DNA of 64,000 bases from Yamagishiella unicocca (GCA_003116995.1 BDSL01000190.1:21786-85785), one strand, 5' to 3'. Counted from the stretch's first letter, positions 37,185 through 46,511 are shown. A program made the numbers and translations. The notes: generated from the letters alone by a model not told the origin.

Positions 37185-38618
37185 ATGCCCGTAAAAACAA
37201 AAAGAAGACAAAAAAGTAACGTTCAGAAAACAAAAAAACGAACAGCAATTCTAAAAAAGAGTAGGAAGCGAAAAAGTAAAATTCTAATTTCACGAAATAA
37301 ATTCCCCCCTGATTCCCGGTTATTATCTCGAACAAAGAGAAAACGGAATGTCAATGGTGGTGGAGACAGTCGGGAGTGGTATATGGATACAAGTGCGTCA
37401 GATTCTTCTCAGACAAATTGTAATATCGACGAGGACGACAGGCTGTTCTTAGAAATTAGAGGAGGTACAATAAATCAATGTATTGGAGAAGGGTTCTATG
37501 GTAAAGTTTATTTGCTAAATGAAAAAAATGTAAAAGATGGAACAATAACTTCTCTTGCAGTGAAGGTAACAACTGATAGAAAAGCATATCAAAGGGAGGG
37601 AGCAATGCTAGATAAGATAAATATTCTTCAAGACCGTGGGGAATGTTCAGAGTCATCGGCTGTTAGAATGCATATAAGAATGTTTCCAGCGAGGAAAGGC
37701 TACATATATATGGAATTAGCTGAAATGACATTAGAACAATACATAAATAAAAACAAACCCTTTACAAGTGAAGTGATTAATCAAGTTATATTGTTCGGAT
37801 TTCAATTATTAGACGCAGTGTCTTGCTTACACAAGCATGGTATTATACATGGTGATATAAAGCCTGCAAACATATTGTTATTCAAAAAAGACAAAGACAA
37901 AGATAGTTATATATTGAAACTTTCTGATTTTGGCATATCATGTGATCTCGGCTATATACAAACAAATAGATTTCAAGAAGGTTTTCAATGCGAAAACACA
38001 GGTACTCCACTTTTTATGGATAGTACACTAATCAGTAATAAGAATGCCAAAATATCAAGGGAATCTGACTTATACAGTGTTGGGACGGTTTTGTTTAACA
38101 TGTTTACAGAAGGTAAACATTTTGCTTTAAACGACCGAGAATTATTGCATGAATCACCGTTCACAGGAAATTACACTTTAAATTATCACAGTAAGGTCAT
38201 TGGAAATATATCACAAAAAATTCAAAATGCATTTGGCAAATATGCGAATGAAATAATTGAAATAATAAGCAATTTCCTTCATCCGACACCGGAAAAAAGG
38301 AATCCCAAATTCTTAAAAATTGCAAGAAATATAATGTCTTTTGTATGGTCGGCAAAAACTCTGGGTCCTGCGTCAGAGAGGACCCTCAGAACTCTGGGTC
38401 CTGCGTCAGAGAGGACCCTCAGAACTCTGGGTGCTGCGTCAGAGAGGACCCTCAGAACTCTGGGTCCTGCGTCAGAGAGGACCCTCAGAACTCTGGGTCC
38501 TGCGTCAGAGAGGACCCTCAGAACTCTGGGTCCTGCGTCAGAGAGGACCATCAGAACTCTGGGTCCTGCGTCAGCGAGAACCCCCAAAAATGTGTTGTAC
38601 AATAACTACTACATCTAA
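37185..38618 (+). CDS. Serine/threonine protein kinase with repeat tail
   Basis: This 477-residue protein has a very basic N-terminus (1-60), then a kinase domain: Gly loop GEGFYGKVY (101-109), Lys127 in LAVKV, HGDIKPAN (222-229) with the catalytic Asp, DFG (248-250), GTPLFMD and SDLYSVGTVLFNMFT. All key residues are present, so it should be active; HGDIKPAN in place of HRDLKPEN marks a divergent group. The C-terminal 75 residues are seven copies of an 11-10 residue unit (TLGPASERTLR), encoded by a 30-base repeat. ATG 37185 is chosen because upstream sequence is a kinase relic. Confidence 0.9.
   Translation: MPVKTKRRQKSNVQKTKKRTAILKKSRKRKSKILISRNKFPPDSRLLSRTKRKRNVNGGGDSREWYMDTSASDSSQTNCNIDEDDRLFLEIRGGTINQCIGEGFYGKVYLLNEKNVKDGTITSLAVKVTTDRKAYQREGAMLDKINILQDRGECSESSAVRMHIRMFPARKGYIYMELAEMTLEQYINKNKPFTSEVINQVILFGFQLLDAVSCLHKHGIIHGDIKPANILLFKKDKDKDSYILKLSDFGISCDLGYIQTNRFQEGFQCENTGTPLFMDSTLISNKNAKISRESDLYSVGTVLFNMFTEGKHFALNDRELLHESPFTGNYTLNYHSKVIGNISQKIQNAFGKYANEIIEIISNFLHPTPEKRNPKFLKIARNIMSFVWSAKTLGPASERTLRTLGPASERTLRTLGAASERTLRTLGPASERTLRTLGPASERTLRTLGPASERTIRTLGPASARTPKNVLYNNYYI
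38355..38585 (+). repeat. 30-base coding tandem repeat (kinase C-terminus)
   Basis: Seven near-identical copies of a 30-base unit (ACTCTGGGTCCTGCGTCAGA and GAGGACCCTC parts) encode the kinase tail. All three plus-strand frames and the reverse strand stay open through it, which produces several shadow frames. Confidence 0.9.
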
Positions 38619-38767
38619 ATAACTACTACATCTAATGACGAGCTGTGTTTTCCTGGTTACCATTTTCTGTGTAATTCAATTACGGTGCCAACGCTGCTCT
38701 CAATAATATGCTTGAAAACCAGTATGGGCTACAAATGTTGTAAGAATTCTGTTAAGCAGTTAAGAAA

Positions 38768-39262
38768 TCAATGTTTGAGAATGGTCTCTATAATGTTATC
38801 AGCAATACGTTCGATACCAATTATGGGTCCTCCAAAATGTAAAGCGTCAATATAATTTAGAAACGATAAAGCGTCATCCTGATTATAATGCCATTTAACA
38901 ATTACTTGTTTTTTGTTGTCATCATACCATATGGAACATGTTGAGTATTTTTGAAGTATTGTGTCAATGAGCCACCAATCGCTTAAGATTATGTCTATTA
39001 TTACCTGGTTGACCATACCTGCTCTATCAGTAAATATTTCCAAGTTAGTTCCAGATAATGTGCTCCATCGTAGGCTTTTATTAGTAGTTTCTAAGTTACC
39101 TGTCGACACAGGTGTTATTTGTGGGAACATAATATGTGTCATAACCGTGTTCCCAGCATTTAGTCCGTGTTCCCGCACTAAGACTTCCATGGGATGATCA
39201 TGATCCTTTAGGAATCCAATAATGCATTTTTCAATGTTGTATATATCTAGAAAACCAAGCAT
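38768..39262 (-). CDS. Unknown protein
   Basis: This 164-residue protein starts at ATG 39262; the frame extends upstream only to a TTG. It shows alternating beta and helix patterns, with WSTLSGTNLEIF and SDWWLIDTILQKY segments, and no membrane helix or known motif. The composition is that of a real, folded protein. It lies convergent to the kinase and in the same direction as the glycosyltransferase at 39368. Confidence 0.55.
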   Translation of the reverse strand: MLGFLDIYNIEKCIIGFLKDHDHPMEVLVREHGLNAGNTVMTHIMFPQITPVSTGNLETTNKSLRWSTLSGTNLEIFTDRAGMVNQVIIDIILSDWWLIDTILQKYSTCSIWYDDNKKQVIVKWHYNQDDALSFLNYIDALHFGGPIIGIERIADNIIETILKH

Positions 39263-39367
39263 GTTCTTAGATGAACCTTTGTCATAATAAATGTGTACTA
39301 CTTTCAATATTACCCTAGTTTAAACATTTGTACATTTTTTCCTTAATGCATTTTGTTTTTAAAATGC

Positions 39368-41419
39368 TTACACTAGTCTTGTGATGAGGCTGTCAATCTG
39401 TGATCGAAGCTGAATGAGCTCTTCCATTTGCTTTCTCTTAAGCTCTTTTTTCATCTCTTTCTTCATAGCTTTTCTTGCAGAAGCTTTTGTTCTGCATTCC
39501 TTATTGCTACTGGTAACACCACTTTCATCAATAAACATAGGAGACTGGTCTGTAAGGCATGATGATGGCAATTTGGCACCAGATGATGGTGTTTTTGACA
39601 TGTCATTGACACAAGGAACTTCGGTGACTTCATTGACACAAGGAACTTCGGCGACTTCATTGACACAAGGAACTTCGGTGACTTCATTGACACAAGGAAC
39701 TTCGGCGACTTCATTGACACAAGGAACTTCGGCGACTTCAGGGACTTCGGTGACTTCAGTGACACAAGGAACTTCGGTGACTTCAGGGACCTCAGAGACA
39801 CAAGGAAATTCGGTGACTTCAGCAGGGACAATGGCATTCATGGCCGAACTCATGGCACTCCCTTCTGATTTATCGTCATCTTCAACAGAGCAGGATTGAG
39901 TAGTTGATGTTTCATCCTCAATGGATTCTGGAATAGTAGGAAGATTGTGCTCCAACAATGGCGTAAAGGCAATGTCGTCATCATCATCATCATCACCACC
40001 ATTGTTTTCCATAATGTTATGTGCGGGCTCTTGAACGACGTCATTTACATTGTTTACGTTGTCGATCGCGGCTATGGTGCTAGGAGATGTGCGCCCGCTG
40101 ATGGCTTCCATGTAATCAACAAAATGTTCAGCGATGTCCTTCCAAAGATGAGACTTAAGGATTTTCTGTCTGGATGCGGCACCATGCATTTCTCTCAGTT
40201 TTGGTTCGAGGTAGTATTGTTCAATTGCATCCGCGAAATCGGTGTAGTCACATAGAAGTGCCTCTCCACCAACAAGGTCACGTGAGTTGTCGACATAATA
40301 CGCCATGCATGGCTCCACCATGAGTGAACATGAGTCGTCAAAAAAATCCAGGAATCCACCTAGACGAGGAACGATTTGAGGAATGCCAATCGCCGCTGGC
40401 TCCACTGAGCACAGACCAACACCTTCACCATCAGCAGTGTTGATTCCACAATCGGCAACATTGTACAGGATGTTTACTTCCTCATCAGTAAACTTCTGTG
40501 GGTTGTTAATGATGATGAGATGTTTCATACCCACTTCTATAGTCACACCCCGTTTATGGAGCTCTCGTTCATAGATCTCCAGGAGGTCCCATGATCCCTT
40601 GAGACTCGTTCCAATGACGAACTTAATCATCCCCTTTGATTTACTCGTCTGGAGACAAATCGGTGATTCTTCTGATTCAGCTGAGTGCTGACTTGCTACA
40701 ATCTGGGCAAATGCCTTGATGCAGATGTCCCAGCGTTTGCGAGGTTGGTTACGATTGAGGTTAAGCACGATGAAATCATCGTTAGAAAGTCCAAAGTACT
40801 TTCGCGCAAGGGCTTTGGGGACGGGGTAATACACTTTGGGGTTGATGCCATGCTCAAGTACATCACAGGGAAGATCTAGACCTTGCTTAACAATGCAGTC
40901 CTTCCAAGAGGGTGTAAATAGGAGAGCGGCATCTGCATGCACATTCATGAATTTGATATATTCTTTTTTTTGTGAGAGGTACACTTGGTCGATATACAGT
41001 ACAATTTTGAACCATTTGTTTTCGATTCCTTTGAGTTTTTCCAGAACCATGGATATTACAAGTGTATCGTTGTAAATAACGATGACATCGGGGCGCTTCA
41101 ATGTGACAACATCCACGATGGCATCAAGGCCGAACCCTTGCGATTTGGGGCTCTCGTTGGCTGATGCATCATATACATCAACACTGTCAGGTAGATCGGC
41201 ACGATGTGATGTATGTTCATGAAAATTCTGAAACCCAAAAATAGACAACTGGATGCGGTTGCGCGTTGCCAACTCTTTCGACAACTCGTAAACAACTTTG
41301 GAGTAGCCATTAAACTGTCTTGGATGCGTTCCAAAAAGCATCACCTTAAGGGGTGCTGCCATCATTACTGCTTGATGATTTTTAGGCACTGTTGGAGCAT
41401 CTGTAAAAGAAAGCATCAT
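39368..41419 (-). CDS. GT4-type glycosyltransferase with repeat tail
   Basis: This 683-residue protein has a GT-B fold glycosyltransferase in residues 20-430. GYSKVVYELSKEL is the N-domain loop, NLNRNQPRKRWD is a donor-binding region, and Glu332 and Glu340 in GEGVGLCSVEPAAIGIP form the E-x7-E motif of family GT4. It should transfer a sugar from a nucleotide donor, probably for virion glycans. The C-terminal 250 residues are acidic, then contain TEVPCVNEVAEVPCVNEV repeats from an 18-24 base array, ending in a basic coiled coil (KEMKKELKRKQMEELIQL). ATG 41419 is the first proper start. Confidence 0.88.
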   Translation of the reverse strand: MMLSFTDAPTVPKNHQAVMMAAPLKVMLFGTHPRQFNGYSKVVYELSKELATRNRIQLSIFGFQNFHEHTSHRADLPDSVDVYDASANESPKSQGFGLDAIVDVVTLKRPDVIVIYNDTLVISMVLEKLKGIENKWFKIVLYIDQVYLSQKKEYIKFMNVHADAALLFTPSWKDCIVKQGLDLPCDVLEHGINPKVYYPVPKALARKYFGLSNDDFIVLNLNRNQPRKRWDICIKAFAQIVASQHSAESEESPICLQTSKSKGMIKFVIGTSLKGSWDLLEIYERELHKRGVTIEVGMKHLIIINNPQKFTDEEVNILYNVADCGINTADGEGVGLCSVEPAAIGIPQIVPRLGGFLDFFDDSCSLMVEPCMAYYVDNSRDLVGGEALLCDYTDFADAIEQYYLEPKLREMHGAASRQKILKSHLWKDIAEHFVDYMEAISGRTSPSTIAAIDNVNNVNDVVQEPAHNIMENNGGDDDDDDDIAFTPLLEHNLPTIPESIEDETSTTQSCSVEDDDKSEGSAMSSAMNAIVPAEVTEFPCVSEVPEVTEVPCVTEVTEVPEVAEVPCVNEVAEVPCVNEVTEVPCVNEVAEVPCVNEVTEVPCVNDMSKTPSSGAKLPSSCLTDQSPMFIDESGVTSSNKECRTKASARKAMKKEMKKELKRKQMEELIQLRSQIDSLITRLV

Positions 41420-41547
41420 ATTTTTTTGCGTACTCAAATCGAAACAACACAGAAGGCGTGCTTATGTCTACATTCTCACATGCACAAAAGATTGGACAGG
41501 AATATGGGCGCATATATACTCAACTCACGCGTGTCCTGAATTTATTG

Positions 41548-41612
41548 TTGAACAACTACTTGACAACTACTTGACAACTACTTGACAACTACTTGACAAC
41601 TACTTGACAAAA
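41548..41612. repeat. CAACTACTTGA tandem repeat at 3' end of SWIM-RING gene
   Basis: Five copies of an 11-base unit (ACTTGACAACT) lie just after the stop codon of the minus-strand gene at 41631. There is no coding potential. Confidence 0.8.
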
Positions 41613-41630
41613 ATTAATTGATGGTGGATT

Positions 41631-42572
41631 TTACTCGAAGAAGCTTGACCAGATTGTGGATCGGCAATATACACAATTCTTCCTTGGAGCAAAATGCATC
41701 CATTTCATCGCACAACCCAAGTGTAAATTTATCTCACAATTGGGGCATGACACCAAGTTCGTTAAGTTCGTTAGATCATCACAAGACAACAGGCATATAG
41801 GACAGTCATCGCATGGTTGTTTCCGAATGATTGTAAACATATTTCGTATTGTTGTCCTATCTCGTCTTATCGTCGCTAGACGAGCCACATAATCATTAGG
41901 GCTCAAATCAGGGTCCTCCTGGTTCCCCTGATTCTCCTGATTATCATGATGTGGGAGTCTTGTCATTGACCAATTGCCATGATTGCCTGTACGTATGCTT
42001 GATTGTGATGTCTGACGAGTTCCTATGGAACTTCCTGCACCTCTGGAACTTTCTGGACCTCTAGAACTTCCTGGACCTCTGGAACTTTCTGGACCTCCGG
42101 CATCTCCAGCATATGATTCTTCTGCAGAGTGTCTTATCAGATGTGATGAATTATTGATGTAATTCATCTGTTCTGCAGAAAGCGTTCTATCATTGTCTTG
42201 TTCCACTGTGTGCAAGAATTCAAATGGTCTATCCTCTGGCAATTGTAACACCCTGTAGAGTAGGAAACATATATGCTTGCATACACAGTGATGCCTCTTA
42301 CAATGAATTTTGGAATCGAAGCATGAACAGTCGATTGAACCATTCGATTTGATAACGACCTTGTGTATATCTTCTTTGGACCCATTGATCATGAAGACGA
42401 AGCGTGGTCCATTAGTAGTCCATGACCTAAGAATCTCGGTATCAAGCAGGAAGAAGGGTTCGCTGAATATCTTCAGGAAACGAGTCTGTTGTTTGGCGGT
42501 TAGATGCGATGCACATGTACGCAGCATATCTTCACGCTGCTGTGACAACTGACGTGAAACTGCCACCGACAT
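41631..42572 (-). CDS. SWIM and RING zinc-finger protein
   Basis: This 313-residue protein has a SWIM zinc finger (Cys82, Cys84, Cys98, His100 in DCSCFDSK...CVCKHIC) and a C-terminal RING-like finger starting CDDCPICLLSC and ending CVYCRSTIW. This order matches the ZSWIM2/MEX-type E3 ligases, which are ubiquitin ligases in eukaryotes. A Gly/Ser/Arg repeat (PESSRGPGSSRG) lies between the fingers. It is a second ubiquitin-ligase candidate in the window. The start ATG 42572 is well supported. Short TTGACAACTAC repeats follow its 3' end. Confidence 0.85.
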   Translation of the reverse strand: MSVAVSRQLSQQREDMLRTCASHLTAKQQTRFLKIFSEPFFLLDTEILRSWTTNGPRFVFMINGSKEDIHKVVIKSNGSIDCSCFDSKIHCKRHHCVCKHICFLLYRVLQLPEDRPFEFLHTVEQDNDRTLSAEQMNYINNSSHLIRHSAEESYAGDAGGPESSRGPGSSRGPESSRGAGSSIGTRQTSQSSIRTGNHGNWSMTRLPHHDNQENQGNQEDPDLSPNDYVARLATIRRDRTTIRNMFTIIRKQPCDDCPICLLSCDDLTNLTNLVSCPNCEINLHLGCAMKWMHFAPRKNCVYCRSTIWSSFFE

Positions 42573-42627
42573 CTTCTTGAATACGACTAATAAGAGTCTA
42601 GAGAGTCTTTATCAAAGCTCCGTGACT

Positions 42628-42789
42628 AAGAAACTTGTTATAATTTATATGCATATACCTTCTCTGTACAAGTATAATGATATAATGGATCTCTGGGCAG
42701 GATTGGTGTCAAACAGCCTCAAAAACAGCCTCAACAATTACACAGGAAACAGTAGCAAATCGGCTACTGCATCCACTCTGCCCCATTAA
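42628..42789 (+). pseudogene. 5' fragment of membrane-protein gene (duplicate)
   Basis: Promoter region and first codons (ATG 42685, MDLWAGLVSNSL...) match those of the intact gene at 43664 over about 115 bases, ending at AGCAAATC near 42760. The reading frame then runs into the inserted sequence and stops. A small internal duplication (AACAGCCTC) distinguishes this copy. It marks the left border of the insertion at 42761-43610. Confidence 0.85.
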
Positions 42790-43485
42790 TGGCGAAGTAA
42801 GAATCATTACTGCGCTGCACAACAAGGAACCCCTGCTCCTTCGCCTCATCTACGATGTCGTGAGGCAGCATCCCAGGCGAGCCAACTGCCACGTGCACGT
42901 TGTAATCGACCAGTTCCATCAGGTCTCCACACTGCCTCTTGTATTTGATTACTCCCCACTGTCACCTTTTGCCCCCTCCTTAATGGCATTCTCAAAGACC
43001 TCCTTGGTCTTGTACACCTTCTCAAACTCACAGCGGATCATGTTGGACTTGGCCTCAACCATCACAAGCACTTTCTTCTGGGTGATTTCGTGCTCGTACA
43101 CGAGCAGTCCGTCTAACTCCGCCACCTCACTGCCGTACTTGTCCCATATCTTCCGGTTGTGCTCCCGGCACTCTAGCAAGAACCCGTGGCCCCTCATCAC
43201 GTTGTCCACTATGTCGCTTACGCAGTATTCCAAGCAATTGTCGCCATTCCACCTGTAGTTGTCCAGGGTGGTCACCCTCTCGTAGATGAGCTTCTCCTCC
43301 TTGCGGGATGCATCCAACTTGTCCAGGATGCGGTTGTTTTCCTCCAGGTTATGCATCATCTCCTTGTGGGATGCATCCAACTTGTCCAGGATGCGGTTGT
43401 TTTCCTCCAGGTTATGCACCATCTCCTTGTGGGATGCATCCAACTTGTCCAGGATGCGGTTGCTTTCCTCCTGGTGATGCGTCAT
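42764..43485 (-). pseudogene. PD-(D/E)XK nuclease-like gene with coiled coil, frameshifted
   Basis: From ATG 43485 the frame has three 27-residue-like heptad units (EENNRILDKLDASHKEM), then a domain with LDGLLVYEH and VLVMVEAKS, the Asp and Glu-X-Lys pattern of PD-(D/E)XK nucleases. The frame stops at 42949. In the next frame a natural continuation (VIKYKRQCGD to GAEWMQ, stop 42764-42766) follows after a GGGG run (CCCC at 42954-42957), so one base seems missing. Proteins of this layout occur in bacteria, protists and mobile elements. It lies inside the duplication-flanked insertion and begins four bases from the inverted-repeat element. Confidence 0.75.
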
Positions 43486-43488
43486 CAG

Positions 43489-43556
43489 CAGCGTTGTGCC
43501 CGTAATAATACTTTGTAAAACAAACTTTAGGTTTAGTTAATACGGGCACAACGCTG
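43489..43556. mobile_element. Short inverted-repeat element, copy 1 (MITE-like)
   Basis: A 68-base sequence bounded by perfect 16-base inverted repeats (CAGCGTTGTGCCCGTA and its complement). Its interior, reversed, closely matches that of the copy at 46435. I see no target-site duplication. It could form a strong hairpin. It stands at the 5' end of the nuclease gene, inside the insertion. Confidence 0.75.
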
Positions 43557-43663
43557 GTTGTTGCACCCGGTGGGAAAGGCCCATTTGACAAAGATGTTAG
43601 TGTTACCACTAAGAAACTTGTTATATTAATATACCTTCTCCTGAGTACAAGTATAATAATATA

Positions 43664-44218
43664 ATGGATCTCTGGGCAGGATTGGTGTCAAACAGCCTCA
43701 ACAATTACACGGGAAACAGTAGCAAATCCTCAGACTCAGCAGGTGTATCAGGTACATCGGCTTTTGAAGGAACCACAGTTGCCGCCTACAGTAAAGCACC
43801 TGGACCGGATTCACTTTATAATGTCCGAATATATACCAACAGGGTGGGTCCTTATTATCGAGTTCGTGATGTGACACCTGCCGACCTCAAAGGTGTTCCA
43901 GTCATGTATGTTTCATGGTCTCCAAACTATGAGTACGCATTTATTCATATGCAGGGCATCCGCAATGACAATGTGACCAAGGAAGCTCTGAAAAAGCTCG
44001 CAGCATCAACTCCACAAAAGTGCATCAGAATAGATCCTTCTGACATGTACACAAAAGACTATTCATGCGGTTCTATAACGGTACATCAGTCGGTGGCCGT
44101 CTCAAATTTCACCATGATCATAGCATGCTTGGGTGTTGTATGCATCATCATGTTCCTTCTTGTCTTACGCATGCAAGCCTTCCCTCGATGGCGGGTACTG
44201 ATTGCATCTTCGAAGTAA
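43664..44218 (+). CDS. Membrane-anchored protein, unknown
   Basis: This 184-residue protein has a Ser-rich N-terminus, a soluble central domain (about 45-145) and one membrane helix near 146-170 (MIIACLGVVCIIMFLLVL) followed by a short basic tail, so it is probably tail-anchored. It is intact and is the source gene of the fragment at 42685. The last 54 bases overlap the opposing gene at 44165. The promoter region carries repeated TATAAT-like sequence. No family is recognised. Confidence 0.65.
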   Translation: MDLWAGLVSNSLNNYTGNSSKSSDSAGVSGTSAFEGTTVAAYSKAPGPDSLYNVRIYTNRVGPYYRVRDVTPADLKGVPVMYVSWSPNYEYAFIHMQGIRNDNVTKEALKKLAASTPQKCIRIDPSDMYTKDYSCGSITVHQSVAVSNFTMIIACLGVVCIIMFLLVLRMQAFPRWRVLIASSK

Positions 44219-44458
44219 CATCCTCTTGAGTTCCGCAGTCGCATCGTGGATGACGGACATAATCATGTCATATTCTTGAACCGATATTGCGGTGAAGCTA
44301 TCGGCGATGGTTGCAATCGATTTCAGGTACTTCAGTGCCCTGTGTGCGTTGCGTGCCGGCGTTTCTGACGCGTCAGTGTAGCTGCCACGGTAGTACTGTC
44401 CGTTCACGTAGATGATGACACCACCCATTTCGTTAATTTCATATGATAGCGACTCCAT
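44165..44458 (-). CDS. Small unknown protein overlapping 3' end of neighbour
   Basis: This 97-residue protein starts at ATG 44458 and has a beta-hairpin-like start (GGVIIYVNGQYYRGSYTD) and helical remainder. Its last 18 codons overlap the convergent gene ending at 44218. Composition is protein-like. No family is recognised. Confidence 0.5.
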   Translation of the reverse strand: MESLSYEINEMGGVIIYVNGQYYRGSYTDASETPARNAHRALKYLKSIATIADSFTAISVQEYDMIMSVIHDATAELKRMLLRRCNQYPPSREGLHA

Positions 44459-44550
44459 TCTTACAGTCAGACCAAAACGCGGAGAGGTCAGAAGGTCTGT
44501 TGTTGTTGCTGTAGAGCAATGATATTATTATATTGGTCTATTGTTGAGAA

Positions 44551-45834
44551 TCAAGATATGAACATGTAAGAATCATTATTATTAGAGGCCGTGGTGCCTC
44601 TATTTTCTAAAACACTGCTGCTTGTTTTTAAATTATTGCCATTAACTTCAGATGGCACCGACGATGGCACATCTTGAAAAGCGTACTCTTGAATGTCAGC
44701 AATCATGGAAGATGGATTCCTAGCACGCGGCTTTCTCTCTCCTGGTGTGGGTGGAAGCCCAATTTCCCGCTGCATGAGGGAACCATCTGCTCGATATGCC
44801 TCGACACGTGCCCATATCTTTTCAACGGAGTCCAACATGGTCTTGATGAAGCCATCATCGCGTGTGATGCGGACACAGCTGTACTTATCCACACGCCAAT
44901 AGTGAAACCTTAGGTCACGTTGCGTTGTCACAGCTGTATCTCTCGCAGATTGCTCAAATCCATGAAGCTCTACATCAAACCAATCAACGCCGCTGTATTC
45001 GTATGATGATGCGTGGCTGGTTCGGTCGATGAACTCAGCGATGATGCCATGATTCTCATAACGTGTAGGCGATTCGTAGAATTCCAATCGAGACATCTCC
45101 ACGAATCCCACCTCCAAGTAATCGCATTCCTGCAGACCGCAGACCTCGAGCTGCCCTTGAATCTGGTAAAAGTATTGCAATGGAACTTCTCCCGTAATCT
45201 GACGACGGTATGGGCACTTGATTTCAAGCATGACTCCCAGCTCGCTGATGCCATCAGGAGAGGCGCCAAGATGCCGGATTGAAGGATGACGCAGCAATCC
45301 AAAGTCGTGAACCTTCACACAGTTTGTGTGGCTGTAAAGCTTATAGGCAACGTCCTCGAACATGACACCCCATTTGATTGGAGGGCAATTAGCGAGAGAC
45401 GCAAAAGCGTCAGATGGCTCGGGTATACATTTCTTCCAGAAGAATTGCTTTTGTGTGCCAAACTTCCCGTGTCCGAGCGCTTGTGCAATATCACTGGCTG
45501 TAATCATCTCCATGCGAGCCTCATACCACGGGGGTGTGCGTTGCTTGATCTGAGGTCTTGATTGCAGAACAGCAAGAGACTCTTTTGAGGCTAGGAGCTG
45601 TGCGATGCGTCTGGCGACCTCGTCATGTGTTATACACGCCTCGGGCAGTACCTGGTTCATAATGTGCTTGACAACACCAGCATTCAGCTCATACCTCAGC
45701 GCAAATCTATCCATAATCTGCCGCATGTCCATTGAACGCATGTATGTATTGCCACATCCATTTGGATCGGTTGTACTGTTAACATTGTCAGTATTGACAT
45801 GCACATCACAATCAGCGACTTTAGCGGGTGGCAT
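44551..45834 (-). CDS. YqaJ-type viral exonuclease
   Basis: This 427-residue protein carries the YqaJ/lambda-exonuclease domain: RTPPWYEARMEMITASD (99-115), Glu160, GASPDGI (190-196, with Asp194), LEIKCP (Glu204, Lys206) and YQIQGQLE (223-230). These residues form the PD-(D/E)XK active site of a 5'-3' double-strand exonuclease used with an annealing protein in recombination and concatemer processing. The N-terminal 90 residues include a small helical region; the tail is basic, then Ser/Asn-rich. No single-strand annealing partner is found in the window. Catalytic residues are all present. Confidence 0.93.
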   Translation of the reverse strand: MPPAKVADCDVHVNTDNVNSTTDPNGCGNTYMRSMDMRQIMDRFALRYELNAGVVKHIMNQVLPEACITHDEVARRIAQLLASKESLAVLQSRPQIKQRTPPWYEARMEMITASDIAQALGHGKFGTQKQFFWKKCIPEPSDAFASLANCPPIKWGVMFEDVAYKLYSHTNCVKVHDFGLLRHPSIRHLGASPDGISELGVMLEIKCPYRRQITGEVPLQYFYQIQGQLEVCGLQECDYLEVGFVEMSRLEFYESPTRYENHGIIAEFIDRTSHASSYEYSGVDWFDVELHGFEQSARDTAVTTQRDLRFHYWRVDKYSCVRITRDDGFIKTMLDSVEKIWARVEAYRADGSLMQREIGLPPTPGERKPRARNPSSMIADIQEYAFQDVPSSVPSEVNGNNLKTSSSVLENRGTTASNNNDSYMFIS

Positions 45835-45885
45835 TTGTTTAATATGCGAGTTACCCTCCTCTAATAATAGATTCTACCTGACTTT

Positions 45886-46227
45886 TTATGCTGGTCTCAT
45901 CGACATCCATTCACGCAGAATACTGGCCCCAAAGACAACACCTACTAAAATACCAGTGGCCATCAGGATATACCCCGTAAGTGTCCACCACCAAGCGATT
46001 TCTCGCTTCTCTGTCAAATCTGGTTCTGCGCTGCGCGGTTCACTAAGCCCGGTAGACCTGACCACCACAATAAAACCGGGTGTAAACATTAATGCAGCAA
46101 TTATCATGGTAAACGTGAATGTGGTAATGGTTCCTAGAGTGAATTGCATGTCACGCTTCATTTCTGGCTCTCTAGGTGCAATCCTGAGTAGTTTGAGTTT
46201 TTTTTCGATTCGCTTTAGTGATGTCAT
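45886..46227 (-). CDS. Two-helix membrane protein
   Basis: This 113-residue protein has a basic start and two membrane segments (about 32-56 and 80-103) joined by a polar loop containing the acidic EPDLTEKRE. ATG 46227 is the first ATG; the frame upstream begins only at GTG. It may be a virion membrane protein; no family is recognised. Confidence 0.6.
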   Translation of the reverse strand: MTSLKRIEKKLKLLRIAPREPEMKRDMQFTLGTITTFTFTMIIAALMFTPGFIVVVRSTGLSEPRSAEPDLTEKREIAWWWTLTGYILMATGILVGVVFGASILREWMSMRPA

Positions 46228-46434
46228 TGATAAGTAATTTGGTAGGAATATACAACAAACAATGGCTTTGGTGTCACATACCTTAGACACACCTTTTCGC
46301 TACTTGGTACTTAATCTTGAAGGGATCTGTTATCGCCCCCTTCGACTCCGACTCCCCTCTGACTCCCCATCTGACTCCCCTCCGACTCGACTCACTAGGT
46401 ATTGAGGGAGCACATACTCGAATGGTCCTACGCC

Positions 46435-46511
46435 GCGTTGTGCCCGTATTAACTAAACCTTAAGTTTGTTTTACAAATTGATTTAAGGGTGTATCATTAC
46501 GGGCACAACGC
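46435..46511. mobile_element. Short inverted-repeat element, copy 2 (MITE-like)
   Basis: A 77-base sequence bounded by GCGTTGTGCCCGTA and its exact complement (14 bases). The interior TTAACTAAACCTTAAG followed by TTTGTTTTACAAA is nearly the same as copy 1 read on the other strand, with about 10 extra bases near one end. It sits in the spacer between the two minus-strand genes at 45886 and 46626, far from any duplication. Confidence 0.75.

Noticed and set aside
42846..43031. 61-codon Arg-rich minus frame as a separate gene
   Set aside because: It overlaps the nuclease and its continuation in two other frames and has Arg-rich shadow composition.
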